From assembly GCF_900078545.1 (NCBI RefSeq), contig NZ_FLLS01000002.1, forward strand, positions 1,311,404 to 1,375,403: a stretch of 64,000 nt of DNA. Reading direction: 5' to 3'. Of this stretch, positions 17,612 through 28,467 are shown in pieces. This stretch comes from Olegusella massiliensis (GTDB lineage Bacteria > Actinomycetota > Coriobacteriia > Coriobacteriales > Atopobiaceae). A model generated the notes under the pieces. It saw nothing but the letters and a program-made list of their open reading frames with translations. It was not told where the DNA came from and made no database searches. How positions within the stretch are numbered: position 1 is the stretch's first letter; each line of letters opens with the position of its first letter. The position numbers and the translations under genes are program-made.

Positions 17612-18379
17612 ATGGGAAACACTATGCTTGACCAGGAAATGACCAAAAATCAGTCATCTTTCACTGAGCCCTTCACAGACGCTTATGTGAGCGTCTCACG
17701 CTTGTATAAGTCCTATGGTACGGGCGATGCGCATATCACCGTTCTCGACGGTATCGAGACAAACATCAACAAAGGTGAGATGTGCGTTTTGTTAGGTCCA
17801 TCAGGCTCGGGAAAGTCAACTTTTCTCAATCTATTAGGAGGTCTTGAGCAAGCAGATCACGGGAGCATCCGTATTGCTCATACGGATATTTGCCAGCTCA
17901 ATAGACGTGATCTTATTGAATATCGTCGCCGTGAACTGGGGTTTGTCTTTCAGTTTTACAATCTGCTGCCAGACTTGACGATTCGTGAAAATGTCGAAGT
18001 GTGTGCGCATCTGAGCAAAAATCCGCTGCCCGTAGATGAGCTGCTTGACCGCTTAGGTATTAGGGCGCAGGCAAAGAAATTTCCACGTCAAGTATCGGGT
18101 GGGCAACAGCAGCGTTGTGCAATTGCTCGTGCGCTTGTCAAACGTCCAGGCTTGCTGCTTTGCGATGAGCCTACGGGTGCACTTGATTATGAAACCTCCC
18201 TTGATGTACTTGATGTACTCGAGCGCATGAACAAAGAGTTTGGTGTGACGATGGTTATCGTGACGCATAATGATGCAATTGCGCAGATGTCTGATCGTGT
18301 TATGCGCCTGCGTGAGGGCGCACTTGTGCAAGACAAACGTAATACTCAACGTCTGCACGCCTACGATTTGAGCTGGTAA
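17612..18379 (+). CDS. ABC transporter ATP-binding protein (MacB/LolD type)
   Basis: A 255-residue ATPase with Walker [10 protein letters not shown], the Q-loop [15 protein letters not shown], signature VSGGQQQR, Walker [13 protein letters not shown] and the switch His in VIVTHN. The sequence is typical of the MacB/LolD/FtsE branch that drives FtsX-type permeases. It lies between the YhgE-like coiled-coil gene and the permease with very short gaps (7 nt and 6 nt), so the three form one operon. ATG 17612 has no strong ribosome binding site; ATG 17624 is possible. Confidence 0.93.
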   Translation: MGNTMLDQEMTKNQSSFTEPFTDAYVSVSRLYKSYGTGDAHITVLDGIETNINKGEMCVLLGPSGSGKSTFLNLLGGLEQADHGSIRIAHTDICQLNRRDLIEYRRRELGFVFQFYNLLPDLTIRENVEVCAHLSKNPLPVDELLDRLGIRAQAKKFPRQVSGGQQQRCAIARALVKRPGLLLCDEPTGALDYETSLDVLDVLERMNKEFGVTMVIVTHNDAIAQMSDRVMRLREGALVQDKRNTQRLHAYDLSW

Positions 18380-18385
18380 ACGCCT

Positions 18386-20749
18386 ATGTCTCCCTTAAAG
18401 CATCGCATTTTGCGACAACTCAAAAATAACTTTGGCAAGTATCTTGGAATCTTCCTGATGATGGCGTTTATGATTGCGTATATCTCGGGTTTTTTAACCG
18501 CGGCAAGTTCCATTCACACCCAACTTGTTGAATTGCCTGAGCGTTACCATCTAGAAGATGGACGCTTTACCGTAACGCACAAGTTAGATGAGCGCCAGAT
18601 GAGTGCTGCCGAGAAAGGTCGTTTTTCTTGGCTGGATCGTTTGACCCTATCTTTGGCCGAAGAGGACACAAATCTTGATAATTATGAGCAGCTTACGGTT
18701 TATCCGCTCTTCAGCCACGATCTTAAAGCGACGATTCCACATGACCCCGTCAAAAATAAGCGACCTATTAACATGCGCATTTATGCCGCGCGTGACAAGG
18801 TTAATCTGCCGCAGATTCATGTAGGGACACTGCCTAAGACCGATGATGAGATTGCCATCGATGTTACCTTTGCGCGCAACCATCAACTCAAACCTGGTGA
18901 TAGTTTTAATCTTGCGGGGCACAAGCTGCGGGTAAGCGGCACCGTGACACTGCCTGATTACACCACACTTTTTGAGAAGAATTCCGACTTTGTGATGGAT
19001 GACTTTACATTTTGTGTGGGCGTGCTGACGCCACAGGGGTATGCGGCTTTTGCAGACCAGCCCGAAACTTATACGTACGCTTATAAATTTAATACGACAC
19101 AACTCAATTTAGCGCAACGTACCACAGCCGAGAGAAACTTGCTGCGTGCACTATCACTTGCCGATGCCCATGTTACTGACCTTGTGGACGTTACATCCAA
19201 TCAAGGAGTGAACTTTGCTCCCAAGGATACTGAAGGCGATTCGCAAATGTGGCAGGTTCTTTACTACATCATTGTGATAGTTATGGCATTCATTTTTGTG
19301 GTGCTTACGCGCGCGAGCATTGAAGCCGAATCTCCCGTCATTGGTACGTTATTGGCATCGGGCTACAGACGCATAGAGCTTATGCGTCACTACGTTATTT
19401 TGCCTATGCTCGTTGCTATTGCTGCAGCTATTGTGGGAAATTTGACTCAGTTTGTCTTTATTCGATTTACCTATGACATCTATAGCAGAAGCTATAGCCT
19501 GCTGCCCTTTGACCTAAAGGTTAATCCAGGAGTTTTCTTTCAAGTAACGGTAATTCCTGTGCTCTTACTTTTTGTCATTACCGTGCTTGGCTTAGCTTCA
19601 AAACTCAAGTACACGCCACTGGCCTTTTTGCGGCACGAAGCTACGCGTGTCCGCCGAGGTCATGGTTGGCCTCTACCTGCACGTTGGCCTTTCTTTACTC
19701 GTCTGCGCCTACGTGTGTTATCCAATAACATTGGCAGCGCATTCACTATCTTCTTTGGTATCTTTGCGACAGGAATTTTGCTGATTATGGGCCTCGGCAT
19801 GATGCCAATAGTCGAGCATATGGCAGAGAAAATGGCTGATGCTATGCCCGCTCAGCATGTTTATACTCTGCGTCGTTCTGTAGAGTTGCCCGCTGAGGAC
19901 GCAGCACTCGCATATCAAGCAGAAAAAGTTGAATTTGCAACTCTTCAGGTTTCCAAAAAATGGAATTGGGGCCCGATGGATATTACCACCTACGGCATTG
20001 ATGCTCAGGGCCCTTATTGGAAGGATTTTGATGTACGTGATGGAAAAGTTGTTATTGGTGGTGGGTTAGCACAAAAGTCTGACCTTGCCGTGGGTAGCAC
20101 ACTTGCATTGCGTGACGCTTATCAGGACAAAAATTTCTCGGTAGTCGTCTCGGCAATTAGTGATAATAAAATCGATACGAATGTATATATGAGTCGTGAA
20201 AAGCTCAATGAACTGCTCGGCAACAAGGCAGTAGATTTCAATGGTTGGGTATCCAATAAAGATCTGCATTTTGACAAATATGATGTGTTGTCTGATTTGA
20301 CGCCAGACGGTGCGGGTAAGATGGCTGACCAGATGCGTGCATCGATGGGTAGCATGATGAACTTAATCGTATCAGCAGCGCTTATTATTTATGCCATTGT
20401 GATTTATTTGTTATCAAAAACAGTGCTTGAACGTAGTTCACGTGCAATTTCTCAACTCAAGGTATTTGGTTACCGCAGTGGTGAGTTAAGCCGTGTGTAT
20501 ATCCATGCAATTAGCCTGTGCGTGATTTTGTCGCTGATATTGACAGTTCCTGTAATAAAGCTTGCCTTTACAGGGATTTGCGAACTGATCTTTATGGATT
20601 ACGATCTTGCGCCCGAGATTGTATTGCCGCCCATGCTGTATGTACAGTACATACTCATTGGCCTCAGCTGTTATGCGGTGGTAGCCATTGCCAATCATGT
20701 GCATTTGTCGCGTGTGCCGTTAGCTGTTGCACTCAAGAGTCAGGAGTAA
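18386..20749 (+). CDS. Large FtsX/MacB-type ABC permease
   Basis: A 787-residue permease with one N-terminal helix (about residues 15-38), a long extracytoplasmic domain (~40-280), a block of FtsX helices (~290-420), a second extracytoplasmic domain (~470-650) and a final FtsX block (~655-770). This is the duplicated-FtsX architecture of Gram-positive exporters that act on antimicrobial peptides or lipoproteins. It pairs with the ATPase just upstream (6-nt gap). There are no neighbouring two-component genes, unlike classical bacitracin-type modules. The substrate cannot be named. Confidence 0.88.
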   Translation: MSPLKHRILRQLKNNFGKYLGIFLMMAFMIAYISGFLTAASSIHTQLVELPERYHLEDGRFTVTHKLDERQMSAAEKGRFSWLDRLTLSLAEEDTNLDNYEQLTVYPLFSHDLKATIPHDPVKNKRPINMRIYAARDKVNLPQIHVGTLPKTDDEIAIDVTFARNHQLKPGDSFNLAGHKLRVSGTVTLPDYTTLFEKNSDFVMDDFTFCVGVLTPQGYAAFADQPETYTYAYKFNTTQLNLAQRTTAERNLLRALSLADAHVTDLVDVTSNQGVNFAPKDTEGDSQMWQVLYYIIVIVMAFIFVVLTRASIEAESPVIGTLLASGYRRIELMRHYVILPMLVAIAAAIVGNLTQFVFIRFTYDIYSRSYSLLPFDLKVNPGVFFQVTVIPVLLLFVITVLGLASKLKYTPLAFLRHEATRVRRGHGWPLPARWPFFTRLRLRVLSNNIGSAFTIFFGIFATGILLIMGLGMMPIVEHMAEKMADAMPAQHVYTLRRSVELPAEDAALAYQAEKVEFATLQVSKKWNWGPMDITTYGIDAQGPYWKDFDVRDGKVVIGGGLAQKSDLAVGSTLALRDAYQDKNFSVVVSAISDNKIDTNVYMSREKLNELLGNKAVDFNGWVSNKDLHFDKYDVLSDLTPDGAGKMADQMRASMGSMMNLIVSAALIIYAIVIYLLSKTVLERSSRAISQLKVFGYRSGELSRVYIHAISLCVILSLILTVPVIKLAFTGICELIFMDYDLAPEIVLPPMLYVQYILIGLSCYAVVAIANHVHLSRVPLAVALKSQE

Positions 20750-20907
20750 GACACGTAACCTTAAGGCCGGTAGTGTAAGTTGCTGAGGAACTGTTTTTGA
20801 TTGCTTTTGTGAGGGAATGCGCACATGCACCCGTGTGTTCATGGCAACAAATTGCACCAAAGGTTAAAATAACGTGCTATTCGATTTGTCAGATCCGAGG
20901 GGGACCT

Positions 20908-22314
20908 ATGCTGACGACCCTCTTTCTTCTTTCAATTGCTTTGCTTGTAGCGTTTCTTGCGCCGATTGTTGCAAGCATCATTCCTGGACGAGCAGTACCT
21001 GAGGTCGTGCTTTTGGTATTTGCAGGTGCCATTTTGGGTAGATGGCTGCCGATTGCAAACGATACAGGTATGGAATTTTTTTCCGAACTTGGCATGGCAT
21101 TCCTCTTCTTGATGGCAGGTTTTGAAATTGAGCCAACAAAGATGTCGGGAAAGATGACCCGTCATGCCCTGCTTTCGTGGCTGGTATCGTTGGGGCTAGC
21201 ATTACTTTTTATTCAAGGCATTTCTTCTGTTCGTTTTTCGGGAGTAGCGGGCTATGCTTTTGCAATTGCACTAACCACCACGGCATATGGCACACTTGCG
21301 CCCATCATGCGCGAGCGCGGGCTGCTTGGCACGCGCGTGGGGAAAGCGGTCACGACATATGGTGCACTGGGCGAAATATTGCCCATTGTTGCGATGGCTT
21401 TTTTGTTGTCAACACGTGATCATATGGCGACCAGTGTGCTGCTACTGTTTTTTATAGTGATGTGCGTGCTCATTGCGACGTTTCCTTTACGCGCAAGAAA
21501 ACTTGGAGGCAAATTACAGGCATTTTTGCAAAGCAATGCGGCAGCTAGTACTGAAGCGGCTGTACGTGCTGTTACTTTGCTTTTGGTTTTCCTCGTATTT
21601 TTGGCAGAACGTTTGGGCTTTGATGCAGCATTAGGAGCATTTGCAGCAGGCTTTACCTTGCGTGGTCTTTTGCCTACGGGCAACGATCATCTTGAGTTGC
21701 GCTTGCGTGTGATTGCGAGTGGCTTTTTGGTACCCGTGTTTTTCTTTGTATCCGGTGCGACAATTGATTTGGCTGCGGCGTTTGCGGATTTGAAACTACT
21801 TTTTGGCTTCATTGCTTTGCTTGTGCTGGTGCGTGGAGTGGTAATAGGAATTTCCTTAAATATGTGTTCTGAAACGCGTTCAATGAGTTGGCAAGAAAAG
21901 TTTTCCGCTGCGGCATACTGCACCATGGCTTTGCCTTTAGTGGTTGCGGTTACACGAATTGCAGTAAATAGTGGCGCAATGGGGGTTTCTGAAGCATCAG
22001 TGTTGGTCACGGCAGGTGCATTGACAGTGTTGCTAATACCAATTCTTACCTCATTGGTGCGCGTTACCAGCGCTACTCATCCTGTAGAAGCTGCTCGTGA
22101 AATTGCAGCTCATGAGCCGGTTTGGGAAGTTATTGAGCAGCACCGTTTGGAGTTGCGTCGAGAAGAACAGCATCTCAGAGATCTGCGTCGCCATGCGCGC
22201 AAACATAAGATCTCCTCGACTGATTATTTGGCAACGGGTCATTTGCAGAGGGATAAACAATTTGGCGAAAATGCCCGGCGCCAATCACATTCACAGCGAA
22301 TAGATTCAGACTAA
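20908..22314 (+). CDS. Kef/NapA-type cation:proton antiporter (CPA2)
   Basis: A 468-residue membrane protein with ~12 hydrophobic helices of the Na_H_Exchanger fold, including GFAAGFTLRG-like and LERL(G)FDAALGAF segments around the ion-binding region. A hydrophilic ~70-residue C-terminal tail is rich in Arg/His/Glu and lacks a KTN/RCK nucleotide-binding domain. ATG 20908 follows GAGGGGG at ~8 nt; the frame is open from 20797. It lies in a same-strand run between the ABC operon and the ZIP gene and probably has its own promoter. Confidence 0.88.
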   Translation: MLTTLFLLSIALLVAFLAPIVASIIPGRAVPEVVLLVFAGAILGRWLPIANDTGMEFFSELGMAFLFLMAGFEIEPTKMSGKMTRHALLSWLVSLGLALLFIQGISSVRFSGVAGYAFAIALTTTAYGTLAPIMRERGLLGTRVGKAVTTYGALGEILPIVAMAFLLSTRDHMATSVLLLFFIVMCVLIATFPLRARKLGGKLQAFLQSNAAASTEAAVRAVTLLLVFLVFLAERLGFDAALGAFAAGFTLRGLLPTGNDHLELRLRVIASGFLVPVFFFVSGATIDLAAAFADLKLLFGFIALLVLVRGVVIGISLNMCSETRSMSWQEKFSAAAYCTMALPLVVAVTRIAVNSGAMGVSEASVLVTAGALTVLLIPILTSLVRVTSATHPVEAAREIAAHEPVWEVIEQHRLELRREEQHLRDLRRHARKHKISSTDYLATGHLQRDKQFGENARRQSHSQRIDSD

Positions 22315-22411
22315 TGCGCAGTCGAGGGTAAAGCATTAATGTAGGCGGGTATACTTTCGCCAGAATTATGAGCGAGGCTTTGTTCTCGTTTTGCTATGGA
22401 GGTTTGCTACT

Positions 22412-23194
22412 ATGGACTCTGCAATTGTTATTGGTGTGCTCATTCCCTTTTTAGGTACATCGCTGGGCGCAGCGTGCGTCTTTTTTATGCGCAACAATCT
22501 TTCCGATACTGTAGACCGAATACTGACTGGCTTTGCTGCGGGCGTTATGGTTGCGGCATCGATTTGGTCACTGATTATTCCTGCCATTGAGGGTTCAGCA
22601 TCGTTGGGTAAATGGGCATTTTTACCAGCCTTTTTTGGATTCTGGTTGGGGATTTTATTTTTGCTCTTTTTAGATCATGTCATTCCACACCTTCATGCGC
22701 GTGCAAATGAAGCAGAAGGTCCTGTTTCTAATCTGCGCCGTACCACAATGATGGTGCTTGCCGTTACCATGCACAATATCCCTGAGGGAATGGCCGTTGG
22801 AGTTGTTTATGCAGGCATGGCACTTGGTGGAGCAGGAATTACTGCCTCTGCTGCGGCTGCACTTTCTTGGGGTATTGCAATTCAGAATTTTCCCGAAGGG
22901 GCCATTGTATCGATGCCTTTGCACGAAGAAGGGGAGAGCAAACTCAAAGCATTTGCGTTGGGTGTGCTGTCTGGTGTGGTAGAACCCATCGCTGCAGTTA
23001 TTACTCTGTTTGCAGCAGAACAAGTCGTTGTTATTATGCCCATCCTGTTGTCTTTTGCGGCGGGTGCCATGATGTATGTTGTGGTAGAAGAGCTGATCCC
23101 AGAAATGAGCGCGGGCAAGCATTCTAATGTTGGCGTGCTGGCATTTGCTCTCGGCTTCACTATTATGATGGCGCTTGATGTCGCTTTGGGTTAA
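22412..23194 (+). CDS. ZIP-family divalent metal transporter (ZupT/GufA type)
   Basis: A 260-residue protein with eight predicted membrane helices. The two metal-site motifs are clear: MHNIPEGMAVGV near residue 119 and NFPEGAIVSMPL near 158. Family members import Zn(II), Fe(II) or Mn(II). A His-containing cytoplasmic loop (HVIPHLHARANE) lies between helices 3 and 4. ATG 22412 is favoured by ATGGAGG ~9 nt upstream; TTG 22391 is an alternative. A minor hairpin in the ~95-bp gap from the antiporter may reduce read-through. Confidence 0.92.
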   Translation: MDSAIVIGVLIPFLGTSLGAACVFFMRNNLSDTVDRILTGFAAGVMVAASIWSLIIPAIEGSASLGKWAFLPAFFGFWLGILFLLFLDHVIPHLHARANEAEGPVSNLRRTTMMVLAVTMHNIPEGMAVGVVYAGMALGGAGITASAAAALSWGIAIQNFPEGAIVSMPLHEEGESKLKAFALGVLSGVVEPIAAVITLFAAEQVVVIMPILLSFAAGAMMYVVVEELIPEMSAGKHSNVGVLAFALGFTIMMALDVALG

Positions 23195-23286
23195 GGCTCG
23201 AACCGTTTGACTGTCGTTTGATGATTTGAAGTTCCTTAGGTGTTGCCGGCTTGGTCCGGAACAATTTCACTAGGGAAAACTAAGAG

Positions 23287-23315
23287 TTGACCCAAATAAG
23301 TAAACCATGTATAAC
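23287..23315 (+). promoter_or_regulatory. Promoter of DUF3793-flavodoxin with TAAGTAAACC spacer motif
   Basis: TTGACC (23287-23292), a 17-nt spacer and an extended -10 (tgTATAAC, 23310-23315) form a near-consensus promoter. The spacer holds TAAGTAAACC (23297-23306). The promoter at 32247-32275 has almost the same spacer and the same -10, and the feo promoter carries TAAGTTAACC at the equivalent place. Just downstream is an inverted repeat, TATAAC / GTTATA with a 6-nt gap, that overlaps the -10. Confidence 0.65.
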
Positions 23316-23356
23316 TATCTTGTTATAAGTAAGCGTTAGTTAACAAGGGAGAGGGC

Positions 23357-24118
23357 ATGGGAGACTCACTTTTGCTGGGCACGTGCTATCATCCTGAGGT
23401 GCTCAATAGCTTTGCCAGCTCAAATCCCGATTCTAACGGTGAAAGTATTCATCAACATGAGAAGACTGAAGCAGCGCTCGCTCGTGAGCTCGTGGGTCGT
23501 CTTGTAGTGGGAGCAGCGGGGGTTATTTCTGGGATAAAACCAGCATCTTTAGTAAATTATGTCCCCCATGTTCTTGAGTTAAATGGAACTCATCCGCGTG
23601 CAGCACGTGCAGCAGAGCGCAAAGCTATTTGCTGTTGTGCGCGAAATCTCGTTCGCTTTGGCTTGCGTTTGATTGTGCTGGATCGTCGTGGTGGTAGAGT
23701 AGTCCTCTTTATATATCGTCCCTGTGCTTTGAAGCAAGTACTTACTGATTCTAAGGTGTGTTCTCTGCTTACTGCTACAGGTTACGATATTCGTTCGCTT
23801 GACACGGTGATCTCTACCCTGCGCCAGCGTATGGCAAATTACTATGGTGCAGCCACTCATTGTGCGGCAAGCTTTCCGCATGAAGTTGGTCTTTTGCTGG
23901 GTTATCCCGCTGAAGATGTTCGAGGTTTTATGGCTGGCAAAAAAGAAGTATGCCGAGGCCCTTGGAAAGCTTATGGCGACGTAAAAGCTGCACAAGCTCG
24001 CTTTCACTGTATTGCCGCCTGCGAACGGCATTGTCGTGAGCGCTTTGCTGCAGGTGAGTCCTTTGCAGAATTGCTTGCTCAGCCAAGTGTTATGCACATT
24101 CTACAGTCTGTCCTGTAA
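23357..24118 (+). CDS. DUF3793 family protein
   Basis: A 253-residue cytoplasmic protein of unknown function. The C-terminal half carries the family hallmark FPHEVGLLLGYPAEDVRGFM. It is cysteine-rich for its size, with clusters around CCCARN and AACERHC, which may bind metal or an Fe-S cluster (inference). ATG 23357 follows AGGGAGAGGG. A flavodoxin gene begins 79 bp downstream; this linkage is common for DUF3793 and suggests a shared, iron-linked role. The promoter upstream shares its operator-like motif with the feo operon. Confidence 0.8.
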   Translation: MGDSLLLGTCYHPEVLNSFASSNPDSNGESIHQHEKTEAALARELVGRLVVGAAGVISGIKPASLVNYVPHVLELNGTHPRAARAAERKAICCCARNLVRFGLRLIVLDRRGGRVVLFIYRPCALKQVLTDSKVCSLLTATGYDIRSLDTVISTLRQRMANYYGAATHCAASFPHEVGLLLGYPAEDVRGFMAGKKEVCRGPWKAYGDVKAAQARFHCIAACERHCRERFAAGESFAELLAQPSVMHILQSVL

Positions 24119-24197
24119 TGACCATAGTAAGTAGGTTATTTGGTATCAATTCGCACACGCGAGGTACATGTCGAGAGTCCTTTGATTGGAGAAACAA

Positions 24198-24608
24198 ATG
24201 AGCAAACTGGCAGTTGTGTATTGGACAATGACTGGCAACACCGAAGCTATGGCCCAGGCCGTAGCTGAAGGTGCGACCGATGCAGATGTTATTGCTGTCG
24301 CCGACTTTAGTGCTGATAAAGTTGCAGACTATGATGCTTTTGCGTTTGGCTGTCCTGCGATGGGCGCAGAGGAGCTTGATACTGACGAATTCGAGCCTGT
24401 TTGGGATGAGTGCTGTCCTGAGTTTGGTGACAAGCCGGTTGCTCTGTTTGGATCTTATGACTGGGGTACTGGCGAATGGATGGAGACTTGGAAGTCCCAT
24501 GCCGAGGAGGCTGGTGTCCAGGTGGTTGATACCGTTATTGCCAACCTCGAGCCTGATAATGATGTAATTGAGGCTTTGAAGAATCTAGGCGCAAAGCTCT
24601 CTGCCTAA
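24198..24608 (+). CDS. Flavodoxin
   Basis: A 136-residue FMN-binding electron carrier. The phosphate-binding loop is TMTGNTEAMAQAV near residues 9-21. The isoalloxazine loops are near FGCPAMGAEELD and FGSYDWGTGEWMETW. ATG 24198 follows TTGGAGAA. Flavodoxins replace ferredoxin under iron limitation, which fits the DUF3793 neighbour, the shared promoter motif with feo, and the Fur-family gene immediately downstream on the opposite strand. A bidirectional terminator separates it from fur. Confidence 0.93.
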   Translation: MSKLAVVYWTMTGNTEAMAQAVAEGATDADVIAVADFSADKVADYDAFAFGCPAMGAEELDTDEFEPVWDECCPEFGDKPVALFGSYDWGTGEWMETWKSHAEEAGVQVVDTVIANLEPDNDVIEALKNLGAKLSA

Positions 24609-24649
24609 AGGCTGTTTAACGCTGAGATAACAAAACATATCTATCAATC

Positions 24650-24686
24650 AAAACGGCAGGTGTGCTTATGTCATGCCTGCCATTTT
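24650..24686. terminator. Bidirectional terminator between flavodoxin and Fur-family genes
   Basis: AAAACGGCAGG and CCTGCCATTTT flank a short loop; the A-run and T-run give a U-tail in both directions. It lies between two convergent genes. Confidence 0.75.
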
Positions 24687-24750
24687 GGTAAAAGTTTCTG
24701 CCATGTTTGCAGTATTGAGCGTAGCTATATTATTTGTTGTGCTGTTTTGT

Positions 24751-25176
24751 CTAATCGTTCTGCTTTGCCATGCATTCTTCGCAGGTGCCATAAAACACGG
24801 TCTGCCACGGATCAATCCTAAATCCATGCTCTTTTTCGATATGCTCGCGAATTCCAGATAGCTCATCACAGTGCAGGTGAATGAGCTTGCCACATTCGCG
24901 ACAAAGACAGTGAAAACAGGCTGGCTCGTCGTGATTGTTCTGATCGCCCACGTATTCATAGCACGCAGCACAACCACGAGCATCAGGCATTTTATGTACC
25001 TTACCCTCACCCTCAAGTTGTGTAAGCGTACGATATACCGTTGCAACACTGGTAGCATAGCCGTCCTCAGCAACGCTTTGGACAAGAGCTTGGGCAGTGA
25101 TATGATTGCCAGCATTTTTTTGAAGTGCAGAAAGAATTGCGTCACGTTGTTTGGTTTTGTAGCGCTGCCTTGCCAT
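24751..25176 (-). CDS. Fur-family metalloregulator
   Basis: A 141-residue protein with an N-terminal winged helix (KQRDAILSALQKNAGNHITAQALV...ATVYRTLTQLEGEGKV). The C-terminal metal/dimer domain is rich in His/Cys (HDEPACFHCLCRECGKLIHLHCDEL) and ends with CEEC, so it has the two CXXC pairs of the structural zinc site. Fur, Zur and PerR cannot be separated by eye. The start is ATG 25176, preceded by GAAGG; the longer open frame to 25260 lacks a ribosome binding site. It is convergent with flavodoxin and divergent from the YcxB-like gene. Confidence 0.9.
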   Translation of the reverse strand: MARQRYKTKQRDAILSALQKNAGNHITAQALVQSVAEDGYATSVATVYRTLTQLEGEGKVHKMPDARGCAACYEYVGDQNNHDEPACFHCLCRECGKLIHLHCDELSGIREHIEKEHGFRIDPWQTVFYGTCEECMAKQND

Positions 25177-25331
25177 ATTTGCCTTCAACTTTCTAGTTAT
25201 CACACGACAAATTTTAGCGGTTGAATCGTTGAATTTGAAAACGGTTTCATATCGTAGCACGGCGTAAGATTAGCTAAACTAAAACAAGCAACTCTTTGCA
25301 TAATTCGTATATGCCAAAACGGGGAGTTCTT

Positions 25332-25859
25332 ATGGTTAGCATTGATATGACAATTGGCCAAGAAGAAAAAGATGTACTGCTTGAGTTGTCCTTGCGTTTT
25401 CCAATATACAAAAGTCGCATATCTAAGGTTCGTATTTTTGTTGCAGTAGCCGCAGTAGCATCATTTGTTTTTGTGCTGTTAGACTACGGATTTTGGTTTC
25501 GAGTATTAATGGCAGCTGCAACCATATTTTTTGCTTGGTATGCCGCAATAGGTTACAAGTGGGTATACGGCAGGAGTTTTAAGAAAATGCAGCGTTCGAT
25601 GGACGAACGTTTTGTGTCAAACAAACGTCACTATGAACTTGATTCACAAGGTATCACTTCTACTTCTCAGGTGGGTAAGGCTCAAAACAACTGGGATGCA
25701 TTTGAGGTTTGGGGAATCTATCACTCCTATGTATATATTCGGCGTTTTGACGGTGGCATAGTGCTACTTGACCAACGACTGCTGGTTGATAGCGAGCGGG
25801 AAGAGCTTTTTGACATACTAAAAGCTTCGGGCGTTTCGCGCGAGTCTGAGGCGAAATAA
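25332..25859 (+). CDS. YcxB-like membrane protein
   Basis: A 175-residue protein with two adjacent transmembrane helices (about residues 37-75) and a C-terminal cytoplasmic domain (RHYELDSQGITSTS...WGIYHSYVYIRRFDGGIVLLDQR) of the YcxB-like type. Function unknown. ATG 25332 follows GGGGAG. It stands alone between the divergent Fur-family gene and the enolase upstream region. Confidence 0.6.
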   Translation: MVSIDMTIGQEEKDVLLELSLRFPIYKSRISKVRIFVAVAAVASFVFVLLDYGFWFRVLMAAATIFFAWYAAIGYKWVYGRSFKKMQRSMDERFVSNKRHYELDSQGITSTSQVGKAQNNWDAFEVWGIYHSYVYIRRFDGGIVLLDQRLLVDSEREELFDILKASGVSRESEAK

Positions 25860-27468
<1,609 letters not shown>

Positions 27469-27513
27469 GCTAACGAGGATTGGACGTTCTGCTTACGTAA
27501 GCAAAGTAGTACA

Positions 27514-27548
27514 AACCGCGGGTGCCTTTGTTGGGCTCCCGCGGTTTT
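27514..27548 (+). terminator. Rho-independent terminator of enolase
   Basis: CCGCGGG and CCCGCGG form a GC-only stem around a ~12-nt loop and are followed by TTTT. Confidence 0.88.
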
Positions 27549-27729
27549 GCTTGTCTGAGCAATACATGCCAGCTTTTCCGAGTCCAAAGGCATATGCGAT
27601 CTTTTGCGATGAAGCTTTATTACCGTTTCCACCTCATATAGGCAATGGCATCAGACGCGCGTTTTGCTTATATGCTCAATCTAAGCATGACTAAGTATCC
27701 GATTATATTACGGTCAAATGGTTGGTGAG

Positions 27730-28266
27730 TTAGCCGGCACTGCCTTCTGTCTCTGAGTCGCTTGAGATGGTCATAGGAATATTTGCTATCTTGTCGATAG
27801 GGCGCAACTTACCATCACCAAAATCGATATATATCAGACCGGCACTCTGGTTATTTGGCATGCCCATATCAAAGGAGTAGGCAAGATGTGCTTTGCCGTC
27901 CGTGCCTCCATCATCACGATGCAGAATATATATGTTGGGATCTTGGGTGGCTTCTACCGTGCCGTTAATCTGCTTTTCATCTTGGGGATTTGCCTGCCAA
28001 GTGATTGTGCCCGTTTTTTTATCAGGATGAGAAAAGCTTACCGATGTTTGTGTATCGCCTTCAAAGGCGCCAGGATATTTTGTAGGAGTGCCGTGGCTTT
28101 GATATGTTCCCGTCAGTTTGAAGCCCTCTTTTGAAGCGATAACGTAGGCTTGGGCTTCTTTTTGTGCTTTGGCCATAAGTCCTGCAAGTATGCCTACGAC
28201 AACAAGGAGCAGCACAATAATTATCTCGCGCCAACGCCGCTTGAGGAATTTGCCCATATTTTTCAT
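27730..28266 (-). CDS. Single-pass membrane-anchored protein of unknown function
   Basis: A 178-residue protein with a basic N-terminus (MKNMGKFLKRRWRE), one transmembrane helix (IIIVLLLVVVGILAGLMA, residues ~15-32) and an extracytoplasmic domain of ~145 residues with YQSHGTPTKYPGAF and beta-strand-like segments. There is no lipobox. Its start has GAGGAT upstream. It lies downstream of ferritin on the same strand, but a terminator separates them. No family was recognised. Confidence 0.55.
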   Translation of the reverse strand: MKNMGKFLKRRWREIIIVLLLVVVGILAGLMAKAQKEAQAYVIASKEGFKLTGTYQSHGTPTKYPGAFEGDTQTSVSFSHPDKKTGTITWQANPQDEKQINGTVEATQDPNIYILHRDDGGTDGKAHLAYSFDMGMPNNQSAGLIYIDFGDGKLRPIDKIANIPMTISSDSETEGSAG

Positions 28267-28377
28267 TATGAGATCCTCACATTCTTAAATGAACGAGAAA
28301 TCGTCGTGAGCCGAATTAACGCTTCGGCATAGTGTACTACAGGTACTGTGGCACGTAGCTCTGCTTGACTGTGTATG

Positions 28378-28414
28378 AAAAAAGCCTAGGAGTCGATGTG
28401 ACGTCCTAGGCTTT
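28378..28414 (-). terminator. Rho-independent terminator of ferritin
   Basis: Read on the minus strand, AGCCTAGGA and TCCTAGGCT form the stem, followed by TTTTTT (the A-run at 28378-28383). Confidence 0.88.
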
Positions 28415-28467
28415 GTTTGTGAACAAGCAGATCGTGCGTGCTGCATGTCATCGCGTGCAAGTAAAAC

